From the NCBI GenBank assembly GCA_902373525.1, contig CABKMN010000020.1, forward strand, positions 1 to 35,320: a stretch of DNA of 35,320 nucleotides, written 5' to 3'. Origin of the DNA: an uncultured Bilophila sp. (GTDB lineage Bacteria > Desulfobacterota > Desulfovibrionia > Desulfovibrionales > Desulfovibrionaceae). Under the pieces are notes generated by a model. That model did no database searches. It saw only the letters and a program-made list of their open reading frames with translations, and was not told where the DNA came from. Below, piece after piece: positions 16,048 through 23,561 of this stretch. Position 1 is the first letter of the stretch, and the number at the start of each line of letters is the position of its first letter. The position numbers and the translations under genes are program-made.

Positions 16048-16082
16048 GCTGATCCTCCTTCGCTGTCCGGGCCGGATTCGGG

Positions 16083-17297
16083 TTAGCGGAACGTGCAGTG
16101 CATGTACGCCACGACGATGCCGATGGCGCAGAGCGTAACCATAAGCCGCGCAAGCTGCATTGTGACGACGATGGTCAGGGCCGTCGGGACGGGGAAAATG
16201 CCCAGAGCGGAGGGCAGGTTCCGCCGCAGCGTGCGGAAGGGGTTCCCCACGGCGCTGCCGACCAGCATGGCCAGCAGGATTTGCGTGCCGTCGATCAGCC
16301 CGTCGGCCCGCAGGTTGGCCGCGACGGCGGAGGACTGCACCAGCCCGCCCATCTGGGCCGCCACGATGGAGAGCAGTTCGGCGGGGAAAAACCGGTTGAT
16401 CCGTTCGGGAACGGCCTGTTCCCAGAACGTGAACGCGCCGCTTTTCAGCAGCCACTCGATGCCGAGCATGAGCGGAAGCGTGATGCACGCCATGCGGAAA
16501 AGCAGCGTGCAGGAGCGTTCGACCGCCTTGGCCAGCGCACGGGGCCACGGAAGCGGGGCCGTCTGCGCGCGGGGAACAGTCCGCGCTTCCCGTGCCGGTC
16601 CGTCTGCGCCGACCCGCCGGCGGTGCCACAGCAGGACGCCGAAGAGCACCAGCAGGCCGCCCAGAAACTGCGTCGTGAAGTACAGCGCGCCGGGGATGCC
16701 GACGGCTCCGATCACGGGGTACATGATCCGAATGGAGTGCGAAACATAGGCCAGATAGCTGTTCGCCATGCCCCCGGCGACGAGGGCCGAGGTGCTGATT
16801 TCCCCTTCGGCGTGGCTGCTCACCAGAATGCCGTTGGCGGCGGCGTTGGAGCAGAGGGCCGTGGGCATGGCCAGTCCCACGATTTCGGGCAGCCGGGACA
16901 GGCGGATGAGCGTGCCCATGCTCCGCGCCAGCACCAGATACCACCGGCGGGCCTCCACCAGCCCCCCGAGGAACGCGGCGACGCCCACGATGCCGAACAG
17001 CCGTCCGAAGGTCTTCGCCTTGGCCGCGAGCTTCTCCACGGGGTGATCCGGGGCGGGACGCCGCGCATGGCCGGTTTCGACCGGCGCGCCGGAACCGGCG
17101 GGCGCCCTGCGGACGTTTGGAGCCGCGTTTTCCGCCGTGGGGACCGTGATCCCGCATCCGGCCCGTTCCGTACGGGGGGCGGGGCGGGAGTCCGGCATGT
17201 GCAGGGCCAGCCAGCAGGCTCCGGCCACCGCCAGAACGAGCCACGCCACCCGGCTGGGACGCTTCCAGGGCGGCAGAGGGCTGCGCTTGGGCTTCAT
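16083..17297 (-). CDS. Gate-like membrane permease in the cobalamin operon
   Basis: A 404-residue multi-span membrane protein. It has an N-terminal helix (VAWLVLAVAGACWLALHM), a polar loop to about residue 90, and two similar hydrophobic halves. These include IVGLAMPTALCSNAAANGILVSSHAEGEISTSALVAGGMANSYLAYV and ELLSIVAAQMGGLVQSSAVAANL with LLAMLVGSAVGNPF. The layout resembles the nucleoside-recognition (Gate) domain superfamily. It lies between cbiL (4-base overlap) and cbiD, so transport of cobalt, a corrinoid or a precursor is a fair guess, but nothing in the sequence fixes the substrate. Ends in TAA. Confidence 0.7.
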   Translation of the reverse strand: MKPKRSPLPPWKRPSRVAWLVLAVAGACWLALHMPDSRPAPRTERAGCGITVPTAENAAPNVRRAPAGSGAPVETGHARRPAPDHPVEKLAAKAKTFGRLFGIVGVAAFLGGLVEARRWYLVLARSMGTLIRLSRLPEIVGLAMPTALCSNAAANGILVSSHAEGEISTSALVAGGMANSYLAYVSHSIRIMYPVIGAVGIPGALYFTTQFLGGLLVLFGVLLWHRRRVGADGPAREARTVPRAQTAPLPWPRALAKAVERSCTLLFRMACITLPLMLGIEWLLKSGAFTFWEQAVPERINRFFPAELLSIVAAQMGGLVQSSAVAANLRADGLIDGTQILLAMLVGSAVGNPFRTLRRNLPSALGIFPVPTALTIVVTMQLARLMVTLCAIGIVVAYMHCTFR

Positions 17298-17995
17298 TGC
17301 TTTTTGACCATGATCAGGGAGAGGTATTCTTCCGGCCTCTCCGCGATGGCGTCGAGATCGGACAGCAGGAGCTGCCCGTCCATGCCGAGCTGTTCGCCGT
17401 AGAGGACGTCGAGCCCTTCTTCGCGGCGCAGGCGTGCGAGGAGCGCCTCGCGGCTCCGGTAGGTCTTGAGCAGGACGGTCGTGGAACCTTTGGGAAAGTC
17501 CAGCGATTCCGCCATGTCCGAACGAAAACAGGGGATGACCCGCAGTTGTTCGCCGTTTTCGACGAGTACGCGTTGCCCCTTCGCCGTCAGGGTGGCGAAA
17601 GAGGTGATGCCGGGCACGATTTCCAGTTTCAGATCGGGGATGGCCGCGCGGATGATTTCGAGGACGTAGCCGAAGGTGCTGTAGGTCATGGCGTCGCCCA
17701 GCGTGGCGAAGGCGCAGTCCCGCCCCGCGCGCAGCTCCCCGATGATGGCCTCGGCGTTGTCCCGCACCTGCGCCTCGCGGACGGCCCTGTCGCGGGACAT
17801 GCTGAACGTCTGAAGGCGGATTTCGCCGCGCGGGCGGAGGGATTCCACCACGCTGCGGGAAACGCTGGACGAGGCGTTCCGCGAGATGACGGTAAAGATC
17901 ACGTCCGCCGAGCGCAGGACGTCCGCCGCCCGCAGGGTGAGGTACTGGGGATCGCCGGGGCCGATGCCTACGCCGTACAATATTCCGGTTTTCAT
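17294..17995 (-). CDS. cbiL: CbiL/CobI, (cobalt-)precorrin-2 C20-methyltransferase
   Basis: A 233-residue SAM-dependent tetrapyrrole methylase acting on C20 of (cobalt-)precorrin-2. Family segments are GIGPGDPQYLTLRAADVL at the N-terminus, FATLGDAMTYSTFGYVLE, the PGITSFATLTAKG loop and VLYGEQLGMDGQLL near the end. The start at 17995 is chosen for AAGGA about 7 bases upstream; the frame is open further but loses similarity. It is the first gene of the minus-strand cobalamin group and overlaps the permease by 4 bases. With CbiD it marks the anaerobic pathway; the remaining cbi genes must lie elsewhere. Ends in TGA. Confidence 0.92.
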   Translation of the reverse strand: MKTGILYGVGIGPGDPQYLTLRAADVLRSADVIFTVISRNASSSVSRSVVESLRPRGEIRLQTFSMSRDRAVREAQVRDNAEAIIGELRAGRDCAFATLGDAMTYSTFGYVLEIIRAAIPDLKLEIVPGITSFATLTAKGQRVLVENGEQLRVIPCFRSDMAESLDFPKGSTTVLLKTYRSREALLARLRREEGLDVLYGEQLGMDGQLLLSDLDAIAERPEEYLSLIMVKKQ

Positions 17996-18689
17996 CGCAA
18001 AATCCTTGCTGACTGTACTGCCCTTTTCAGGGGAAGGGGGGCGTCCGGCGGGGCCGGGGACCCGCCTTGGAGCGGCCCGTTTCCTTGGCCGAAGGCCGGT
18101 AACGCGCCGGTGGCCGGGGCGGGTCCTCAGGGGGACTTTTCCGGCGCGGTTTCGCCTGTTGTTCTTTTTCTCACGAAGAGAATGAGAAATATCAGATGCT
18201 GTTTCTCTTCTCTCCCCGTAAAGCATGAAGAAAGAGCCTTTTCGCCAATAACACAGTGTATCACAGAAGAATAACGGCGAGAGACGCCGCAGCGTCAGAT
18301 GTCGTCTCTCACGGTGTTTGTGGTTATCTCATATATCAGATGGTGTTTTTTGTCCAGCGTTTCCGCGCGGGCTTTCCGCAGGAAAAGCCCTGCCGGAAAA
18401 GCGGCGGGGCGGCGCCAGTCGTGTGCGGACAGAGAGGGCGGATGGGGCTTGTGCCCGGCATCCGTTTGGGAGCGGAAAAGCCGGGGCGGCGGAGCGTTGC
18501 GGGAGAAGACAAGCGGGGCATCGGCATCCGTTGCGCTGAAAAAGGGCCCGGAGAGCCAAGCGCCGGTCTGCGCGTACGCTCCCGCAATGCTCGGGGCGGC
18601 GCTTCGGGCGATGTCCCGGGGATGAGCGGGCCGCCTTCCGTTTGCGGACGGAAGACGGGGCGGCGGAACCGTCCGCCGCGGAACAAGGC
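17996..18689. other. intergenic region upstream of cbiL with dyads and GATATAT motifs
   Basis: Non-coding region between mttB and cbiL, both on the minus strand. It holds an 8-bp dyad GAGAGACG (18279-18286) with CGTCTCTC (18303-18310). An inner alternative hairpin, GACGC/GCGTC on the minus strand, would compete with it. On the minus strand CATCTGATAT occurs twice (18188-18197 and 18333-18342). The second lies within CTGATATATGAG (18328-18339), which resembles the operator-like sites near tRNA-Pyl. No cobalamin riboswitch is visible before cbiL. The 18340-18689 part is GC-rich without a supported gene. Confidence 0.5.
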
Positions 18690-18711
18690 GGGGAGGAGTC
18701 GCCTCCTCCCC
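18690..18711 (-). terminator. hairpin just after the mttB stop
   Basis: GGGGAGGAG (18690-18698), loop TCGC, CTCCTCCCC (18703-18711), a perfect 9-bp stem beginning about 10 bases after the terminal TAG of mttB. The following sequence has only a weak U-run. It may terminate transcription or protect the mRNA end. Confidence 0.6.
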
Positions 18712-18721
18712 ACGGCTGAAC

Positions 18722-20242
18722 CTAGTAGAGATCGTTGTCGATGAACCGCTTGTCTTCCTTGCCCTTCCAGAAGTCCTCAAGGCCGAGTTCGCCTTCGGCG
18801 TCCACGAGGACGTCGCGGATGGCCTTGACCTGAGCGGGGGAGAGCGGGTTCTTCTGCTTGTGGGTGGCCAGAATGCCCTTGGCGCGTTCGCGGGCCTGTT
18901 CGTACAGGTCGGGCTTGCCGGAACCGACCCACATGTCGTAGTTCTGGCGGTTCATGAGGTTGTAGGTGCTGAGATCGCCCAGATGTTCGAAGGTGTCCAT
19001 CTCGGCGAGGTAGGTGCCAAAGGGACCGATTTCCTTGATAAGGTCTGTGGACAGGGTCGTGGCGTCAACCTTGAAGCCGGCCAGCATCCGCAGCACATAA
19101 TCAATGATTTCGTCGTCCACGAGCAGGGTCGGGATGTCGAACGTAATGCCCGTCTCAAGCATGCCCTGACCGAAAAGAACACTGGCACCTGCCAGAGCGG
19201 TCATCAGGCGGTTGAGCGCGCGTTCGGCGCCGGCCTGCACGTCGTTGCACTTGCTGTCCGTCTATCCACCGGCGATGTAGCTGGGGATGTTGTAGTATTT
19301 CGACATCCGCGCCATGGCGGCGTTGAGGACGAACACTTCGGGAGCCGCGACGAGGGAAAGGCCCTTCTTCATGTCCATGACGCAGGCGGAAGCGCCGTAC
19401 AGGGTGGGGTTGCCCTTGTTGACGCACTGCAACAGCGTGTTGAACGCCAGAAAGTCGGCGTTGTGGACGGCCACGCTTCCCGCGTAGCTGATGGGCGAGG
19501 TCGCGCCCTGCTGCACCATGACCAGAATGTGGTTGGGCAGCCCGGCTTCGGCCACGATCATGGCGTTTTCGCACGCTTCCTCGGAAACGCGCAGCGGGCT
19601 GATCGTGGTGTGGTTGAAGGCCGTGCGGGGACGGCGTTTCAGCTCTTCCTTGCCCCCGGCGGCGATCTCCGCCATCTTGATCATCTTTCTGGTCTGGAAG
19701 GGGCTGCCGGACACCAGATGCATGGGCTTGCTGGTGTAGCAGAAGGCCACTTCCGCGTTGTGCATGGACGCGGACTGTGAGGGGACGTCCTGCGGGCCGA
19801 TGGCGCGGTTGTAGATGTGGATGTTGTCCAGCGCGTCGACCACGCGGAGAATGTCCACGGCGTCCTGCTTGACGGTGGGGCGGCGTTCCCCGGTTTCGAG
19901 ATCATGGATGCAGATGCCTTCGCCGAAGTTGGAGGCGTACACCTGATCCTGCGCCATGTGGATGTCGTCGTCCGGCGTCCTGCCGTGGTGGACGAACTCG
20001 GCGGGAACCGCTTCCAGCGCGCTTTCCACAAGCGTGCGCGGGAAATGCGTACAGCCGTCGTCGTCTTCCCAGCAACCGTTGTCGCGCAGCACTTCACGGG
20101 CTTTTTCCGAGCCGAAGTAGGCTCCCCGGTCGTGCAGCACTTCAACCGATGCTTCATGGATTTTTTCGCAGTCCCGTTCGCGGAGGAAGTTCAGGCCGAC
20201 GCCGACGCCCCCCATAAGACTGGAATGTGCCCATCTCTTCAT
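18722..20242 (-). CDS. mttB: MttB, trimethylamine:corrinoid methyltransferase with pyrrolysine
   Basis: A 506-residue protein when the internal TAG is read. MttB transfers a methyl group from trimethylamine to the Co(I) corrinoid of MttC. The frame up to the amber ends SYIAGG and resumes TDSKCNDVQAGAERALN. This is the conserved pyrrolysine site of MttB, at codon 327 here (19262-19264) compared with residue 334 in Methanosarcina. Without the amber the two pieces would be 326 and 179 residues, and neither is a complete enzyme. The start at 20242 (MKRWAHSSLMGG) has GAGAGG about 7 bases upstream. The gene is the last of the methyltransferase operon. Its own terminator codon is also TAG (18722-18724), so the cell must read one amber and stop at the other. 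The frame is also continuous upstream through an amber with the activase gene. Confidence 0.95.
19262..19264 (-). other. in-frame amber codon decoded as pyrrolysine
   Basis: TAG on the minus strand within GGT GGA TAG ACG GAC AGC AAG, at codon 327 of mttB. Placement in the conserved GG-O-TDSK motif, plus the complete pyl cassette in the same window, supports insertion of pyrrolysine. Confidence 0.95.
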
Positions 20243-20351
20243 AACAAGCCTCTCTTGAAAAAGGTTTGCTGAGATTCGTTCGGGACGGTCGAAGACCGTC
20301 CGCCTCTGCCGTGCTGTTTCCCGGACGCCCAATGTGCCGAGGCGAAACAGT

Positions 20352-20380
20352 CGTTCCGAACGGGAACGTCCTTTCGGCTA
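20352..20380 (-). other. amber stop of the activase gene followed by a small stem-loop
   Basis: The activase ends at TAG (20380-20378). Nine bases later the mRNA can form CGTTCC-CGTTC-GGAACG (20368-20352), a 6-bp stem with a 5-base loop. The frame beyond the TAG is open for 45 codons and then enters mttB at its ATG in the same frame. Stem-loops at this distance can favour stop-codon readthrough in other systems; a role here is inference. Confidence 0.45.
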
Positions 20381-22135
20381 TTCCCGTTCGGGAAACAGCA
20401 TCCGCTCCACATAGGCGTCGGTGAAGCCCGCGTGGGCGGAAAGTTCGATGTAGCGGGTGCGGCGGATGACGGACAGGGCGCCCGCGACGGCGTCCTTCTC
20501 GGTCACGTACCGCAGCGCGCCGAATCCGGCGGCGTTGCCGAGGACCCGGACCCTCTCCCCGAGTTCCTCCGGGATCAGGCCGACCCGCACCGCGCTCTCC
20601 GGTTTCAGGGCGGAGCCGAAGCCTCCCGCGAGGTAGAAGCGGGACACGTCCCCGGCGGACAGCCCGGCTTCCCGGAGCAAAATGTCGATCCCCGCGCGCA
20701 CGGCGGCCTTGGCGAGCTGCACTTCCCGGATGTCCCGCTGCGTGAGCCGGACCGTATCGGTCAGGCGGAGCGCGTCGTCCGTGATCCGCCGCCCGAGCGG
20801 GGAGCCGTCCGCTTCCAGCCGCCCCGTCTCGTCCATGAGGCCGGTTTCGAGGAGCAGGGAAACGGCGTCCAGCACGCCCGATCCGCACAGGCCGCGGGCC
20901 GGGGCGTCGCCCAGCGTGGTGAAGCGCAGCCCCGTTTCGGGGTCGGGGAACACGGCGTCGATGGCTCCGGCCTGCCCGGCCATGCCGCAGGACAGGGTCG
21001 CGCCCTCGAAGCACGGCCCGGCGGCGGCGGAGCAGGCATAGAAGACGCCGTCGGCGTACAGGACGGTTTCGGCGTTGGTGCCGAGATCGACCAGCAGGAA
21101 GGGCGGCTGTTCCCTGTGGGCGTCCGCCGCGAGCAGCGACGCCACGATGTCCGCGCCGATATAGGAGGAAATCCCCGGAAGCAGAAACGCGGGCGCGGTC
21201 GAGCGCAGGCCGAGGGCGCTCGCGGGCAGGCGCATGGCTTCGAGCGTTGCGGGAATGAAGGGAGCCTTGCCGATGTGTTCCGCCGGAAGCCCGCACAGCA
21301 GGTGCATCATGGTCGTGTTGCCCGCAAGGGCGAGCATGTCCACTTCCGTGGCTCCGGCCTCGTCGAGCAGGGCCCGCAACAGGCCGTCGATTTGTTCCGT
21401 CACGGCGCGGCGCAGCGGGTTTTCTCCCTTGCGGCCTTCCTGTTCCCATTCGGTCTGGTGCCGGATGCGGCTGATGACGTCTGCCCCGTAGGGTGACTGC
21501 GCGTTCCGCTCGCCCCGTACGGCCACGACGCGCCGCCCGGCGAGGTCCACCAGCAGGGCGGCGAGCGTCGTCGTGCCGATGTCCACGATGCAGGCGAGCG
21601 GCCTTTCCGAAGCCGTGTAGCCGACGAGCGCATCCCCGTGGAACAGCCCGAACCCGGCGGGATGTTCCCGCAGGAACGCGGGAAGCGCCGCCAGCGCGTC
21701 GAGGGGCAGGTCGTGTCGCCGCGCCCCGCAGGCGTCCAGCAGGCGCTGGAGATCGCTGCGCTGATCGCCGAGGGACGGTTCCGCCGTCTTGAAGGCCCGG
21801 CGTTCGACCAGAGGCCGGAACGGGTAGTCCGAGCGGGAGAACCGGGTCAGCACCCGCAGGGCCTGCGCCTCGGGGATTTCGATGATCAGCCCTTCCGCCG
21901 CGCGGGTATGGCAGGCGAGCCGCAGTCCGGCGGCGATGCCCCGCTCGCCCAGCAGGGCGCGCTCCTCGGCGCAGGGTTCCGTGTCGGCGGAGATGACGCA
22001 CTTGCCGCACTTGCCCACGCCGCAGGGGAGGGAGAGCAGACCCTTTTCGCGCAACAGTGGGGCCACCGGCGCGCCGGGCTCGGCGTGCAGCGTCAGCTCC
22101 TTTCCCTGATGGCGCACGACAATCGAAACGCTCAT
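20378..22135 (-). CDS. reductive activase of corrinoid protein (RACo/RamA-type, DUF4445)
   Basis: A 585-residue ATP-dependent activator that reduces inactive Co(II) corrinoid back to Co(I). The N-terminal ferredoxin-like domain has Cys38, Cys43, Cys46 and Cys75 (PCGVGKCGKC ... LACHT) for a 2Fe-2S cluster. The rest is an ASKHA ATPase, with ACIVDIGTTTLAALLVDL near residue 180, ALAGNTTMMHLL, LLVDLGTNAETVL and FYLAGGFGSALKPE. The N-terminal 2Fe-2S arrangement is like the acetogen RACo, unlike methanogen RamA with C-terminal clusters. Its start overlaps the DUF1638 stop (ATGA). It ends in TAG in frame with mttB 138 bases downstream, so readthrough would fuse activase, a 46-residue linker (Pyl included) and MttB. 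Confidence 0.92.
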   Translation of the reverse strand: MSVSIVVRHQGKELTLHAEPGAPVAPLLREKGLLSLPCGVGKCGKCVISADTEPCAEERALLGERGIAAGLRLACHTRAAEGLIIEIPEAQALRVLTRFSRSDYPFRPLVERRAFKTAEPSLGDQRSDLQRLLDACGARRHDLPLDALAALPAFLREHPAGFGLFHGDALVGYTASERPLACIVDIGTTTLAALLVDLAGRRVVAVRGERNAQSPYGADVISRIRHQTEWEQEGRKGENPLRRAVTEQIDGLLRALLDEAGATEVDMLALAGNTTMMHLLCGLPAEHIGKAPFIPATLEAMRLPASALGLRSTAPAFLLPGISSYIGADIVASLLAADAHREQPPFLLVDLGTNAETVLYADGVFYACSAAAGPCFEGATLSCGMAGQAGAIDAVFPDPETGLRFTTLGDAPARGLCGSGVLDAVSLLLETGLMDETGRLEADGSPLGRRITDDALRLTDTVRLTQRDIREVQLAKAAVRAGIDILLREAGLSAGDVSRFYLAGGFGSALKPESAVRVGLIPEELGERVRVLGNAAGFGALRYVTEKDAVAGALSVIRRTRYIELSAHAGFTDAYVERMLFPERE

Positions 22136-22842
22136 GATGACACCCGCACGGCGGCGATGGCGCCGTTCCCGTCAAGATCGATGGTGTAGCCCGGCCTCAC
22201 ATGGAGGAAACGGGAATCCTCGCCGCCTTCAAGCAGCGCCTGAAGCATATCCGGTTTTCCGGGCAGGACCCGGAACGGCAGCCCGGCGTCCCGCGCGACG
22301 GCCTCGGACGTTTCGAGCAGTTCCGCATCGTTTTCCCAGCCCGGCCAGCGGATCAGGCAGACGTTGGTGTAGTTCTTCAGCCACGAGGCTTCCGTCTCGA
22401 TCAGGTAGGCGGCGGCCTCGGCCCCGAAACGCGCCTCGTAGTCCCGGTACCGTTCTTCGCGCTTGCGGAAGAACAGCGTCTGGGGATAGTTGAGCCAGCC
22501 CGGCGAGAGCCAGTAGGTGCTGCCGCCGAGGGTGCATTCGTTGGCCCGCGCCTGCGACGTGCCGAGCAGAACCGGGATGCAGTCGTGCGTCCGGGGCAGG
22601 ATCAGGACGGACGTCCGGGGCGTGACCCCGGCGAGCCCGCGCCCGCACAGCCCGTACGCGAGGAGGATGCGCTCCGCGCCTTGGGCTTCGAGCCCGTCCA
22701 CCGTTTCCTGCACCTTCCGGCGGAGCGAATCCGGCGTCTCGTGAAGCCCCTGTTCGAGATAGGTCACGTCGCACGCGCCGTTCCCGGCGGCGAGCAGACG
22801 TTCCAGTTCGGGGCGGAAGACTTCGCAGGCGATGAGATGCAT
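22132..22842 (-). CDS. DUF1638 family protein of methylamine operons
   Basis: A 236-residue protein of the DUF1638 type, often encoded next to corrinoid methyltransferases; its biochemical role is not established. Visible features are MHLIACEVFRPEL at the start, ILLAYGLCGRGLAGV, the histidine and cysteines in ILPRTHDCIPVLLG, and RANECTLGGSTYWLSPGW. These conserved Cys and His residues suggest a metal or corrinoid-related role, which is inference. The stop overlaps the activase start by 4 bases. Upstream, the frame is open for 20 codons back to the TAG that ends mttC. Ends in TGA. Confidence 0.8.
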   Translation of the reverse strand: MHLIACEVFRPELERLLAAGNGACDVTYLEQGLHETPDSLRRKVQETVDGLEAQGAERILLAYGLCGRGLAGVTPRTSVLILPRTHDCIPVLLGTSQARANECTLGGSTYWLSPGWLNYPQTLFFRKREERYRDYEARFGAEAAAYLIETEASWLKNYTNVCLIRWPGWENDAELLETSEAVARDAGLPFRVLPGKPDMLQALLEGGEDSRFLHVRPGYTIDLDGNGAIAAVRVSS

Positions 22843-22902
22843 GGCCGTTTCCTCAGGTTGGGGGAAGAAGGCGCGGACCTTCTTCCCGTCGGTTGCGGCG
22901 CG

Positions 22903-23550
22903 CTAGGCGCGGGCCGCGGCGCAGATTTCGAGGGCCTTTTCGGCGGCGGTGGAGGCATCGGGGGTATAGTAGTCGGCCCCGATGGATTCCCGGAAGGCTT
23001 CGTTGACGGGCGCGCCGCCGATCATGATCTTGACCTTCCCGGCGAGCGGGCTTTCGGCCACGCCCTTCACCACGTCCTTGATGTGGACCATCGTGGTGGT
23101 GAGCAGGGCGGAACAGGCGATGATGTCGGCGTTGTGCTTGATGGCGGCGTCGACGTACTTTGCGGGGGGAACGCTGTTGCCGAGGTCGATGACGTTGAGG
23201 CCCTTGGATTCCATCATCATGCGGACGAGGTTCTTGCCGATGTCGTGCAGGTCGTCCTTGATCGTCCCGATGACCACGGTTCCCTTTTCCTCCATCTGCT
23301 CGCCCACGAGCAGGGGACGCAGCACGTCGGTCCCGGCGGCCATGGCGCGGGCCGCGATGAGGACTTCGGGGATGAAGATGTCGTTCTTCTTGAAGCGTTC
23401 GCCGATGATGTCCATGCCGGGCATCAGGCCTTCGTTGAGAATGGTCAGGGGGGCGATGCCGTCGGCGACGGCCTGCTTCACCAGTTCGGCGACTTCCTTC
23501 ATCTTGCCTTTTTGCAGCTTTTCGGAAATTTCCTGGAGGATCGCGCTCAT
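22903..23550 (-). CDS. mttC: MttC, methylamine corrinoid protein
   Basis: A 215-residue two-domain corrinoid protein that carries the methyl group between MttB and the next transferase. The N-terminal helical cap runs to about residue 85 (LNEGLMPGMDIIGERFKKNDIFIPEVLIAARAM). The Rossmann B12 domain has the base-off ligand motif D100-L-H102-D-I-G105, then SALLTTTM and KIMIGGAPVNE. The start at 23550 follows AAAGGAG by 7 bases; a longer frame upstream lacks homology. It ends in TAG (22903-22905), which is in the same frame as DUF1638 with 20 sense codons in between. The family has dimethylamine and monomethylamine versions, so the trimethylamine assignment rests on the neighbouring mttB. Confidence 0.93.
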   Translation of the reverse strand: MSAILQEISEKLQKGKMKEVAELVKQAVADGIAPLTILNEGLMPGMDIIGERFKKNDIFIPEVLIAARAMAAGTDVLRPLLVGEQMEEKGTVVIGTIKDDLHDIGKNLVRMMMESKGLNVIDLGNSVPPAKYVDAAIKHNADIIACSALLTTTMVHIKDVVKGVAESPLAGKVKIMIGGAPVNEAFRESIGADYYTPDASTAAEKALEICAAARA

Positions 23551-23561
23551 GACAGGCTCCT

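Noticed and set aside
18722..19240. Reading mttB as two separate genes (or as a frameshifted pseudogene)
   Set aside because: The break is a single in-frame TAG at the conserved pyrrolysine position, and a full pyl cassette is present.
20154..22175. A long minus-strand ORF of about 670 codons in another frame of the activase gene
   Set aside because: Arginine/proline-rich composition without domains. It is the shadow of the activase gene, which has clear ferredoxin and ATPase motifs.
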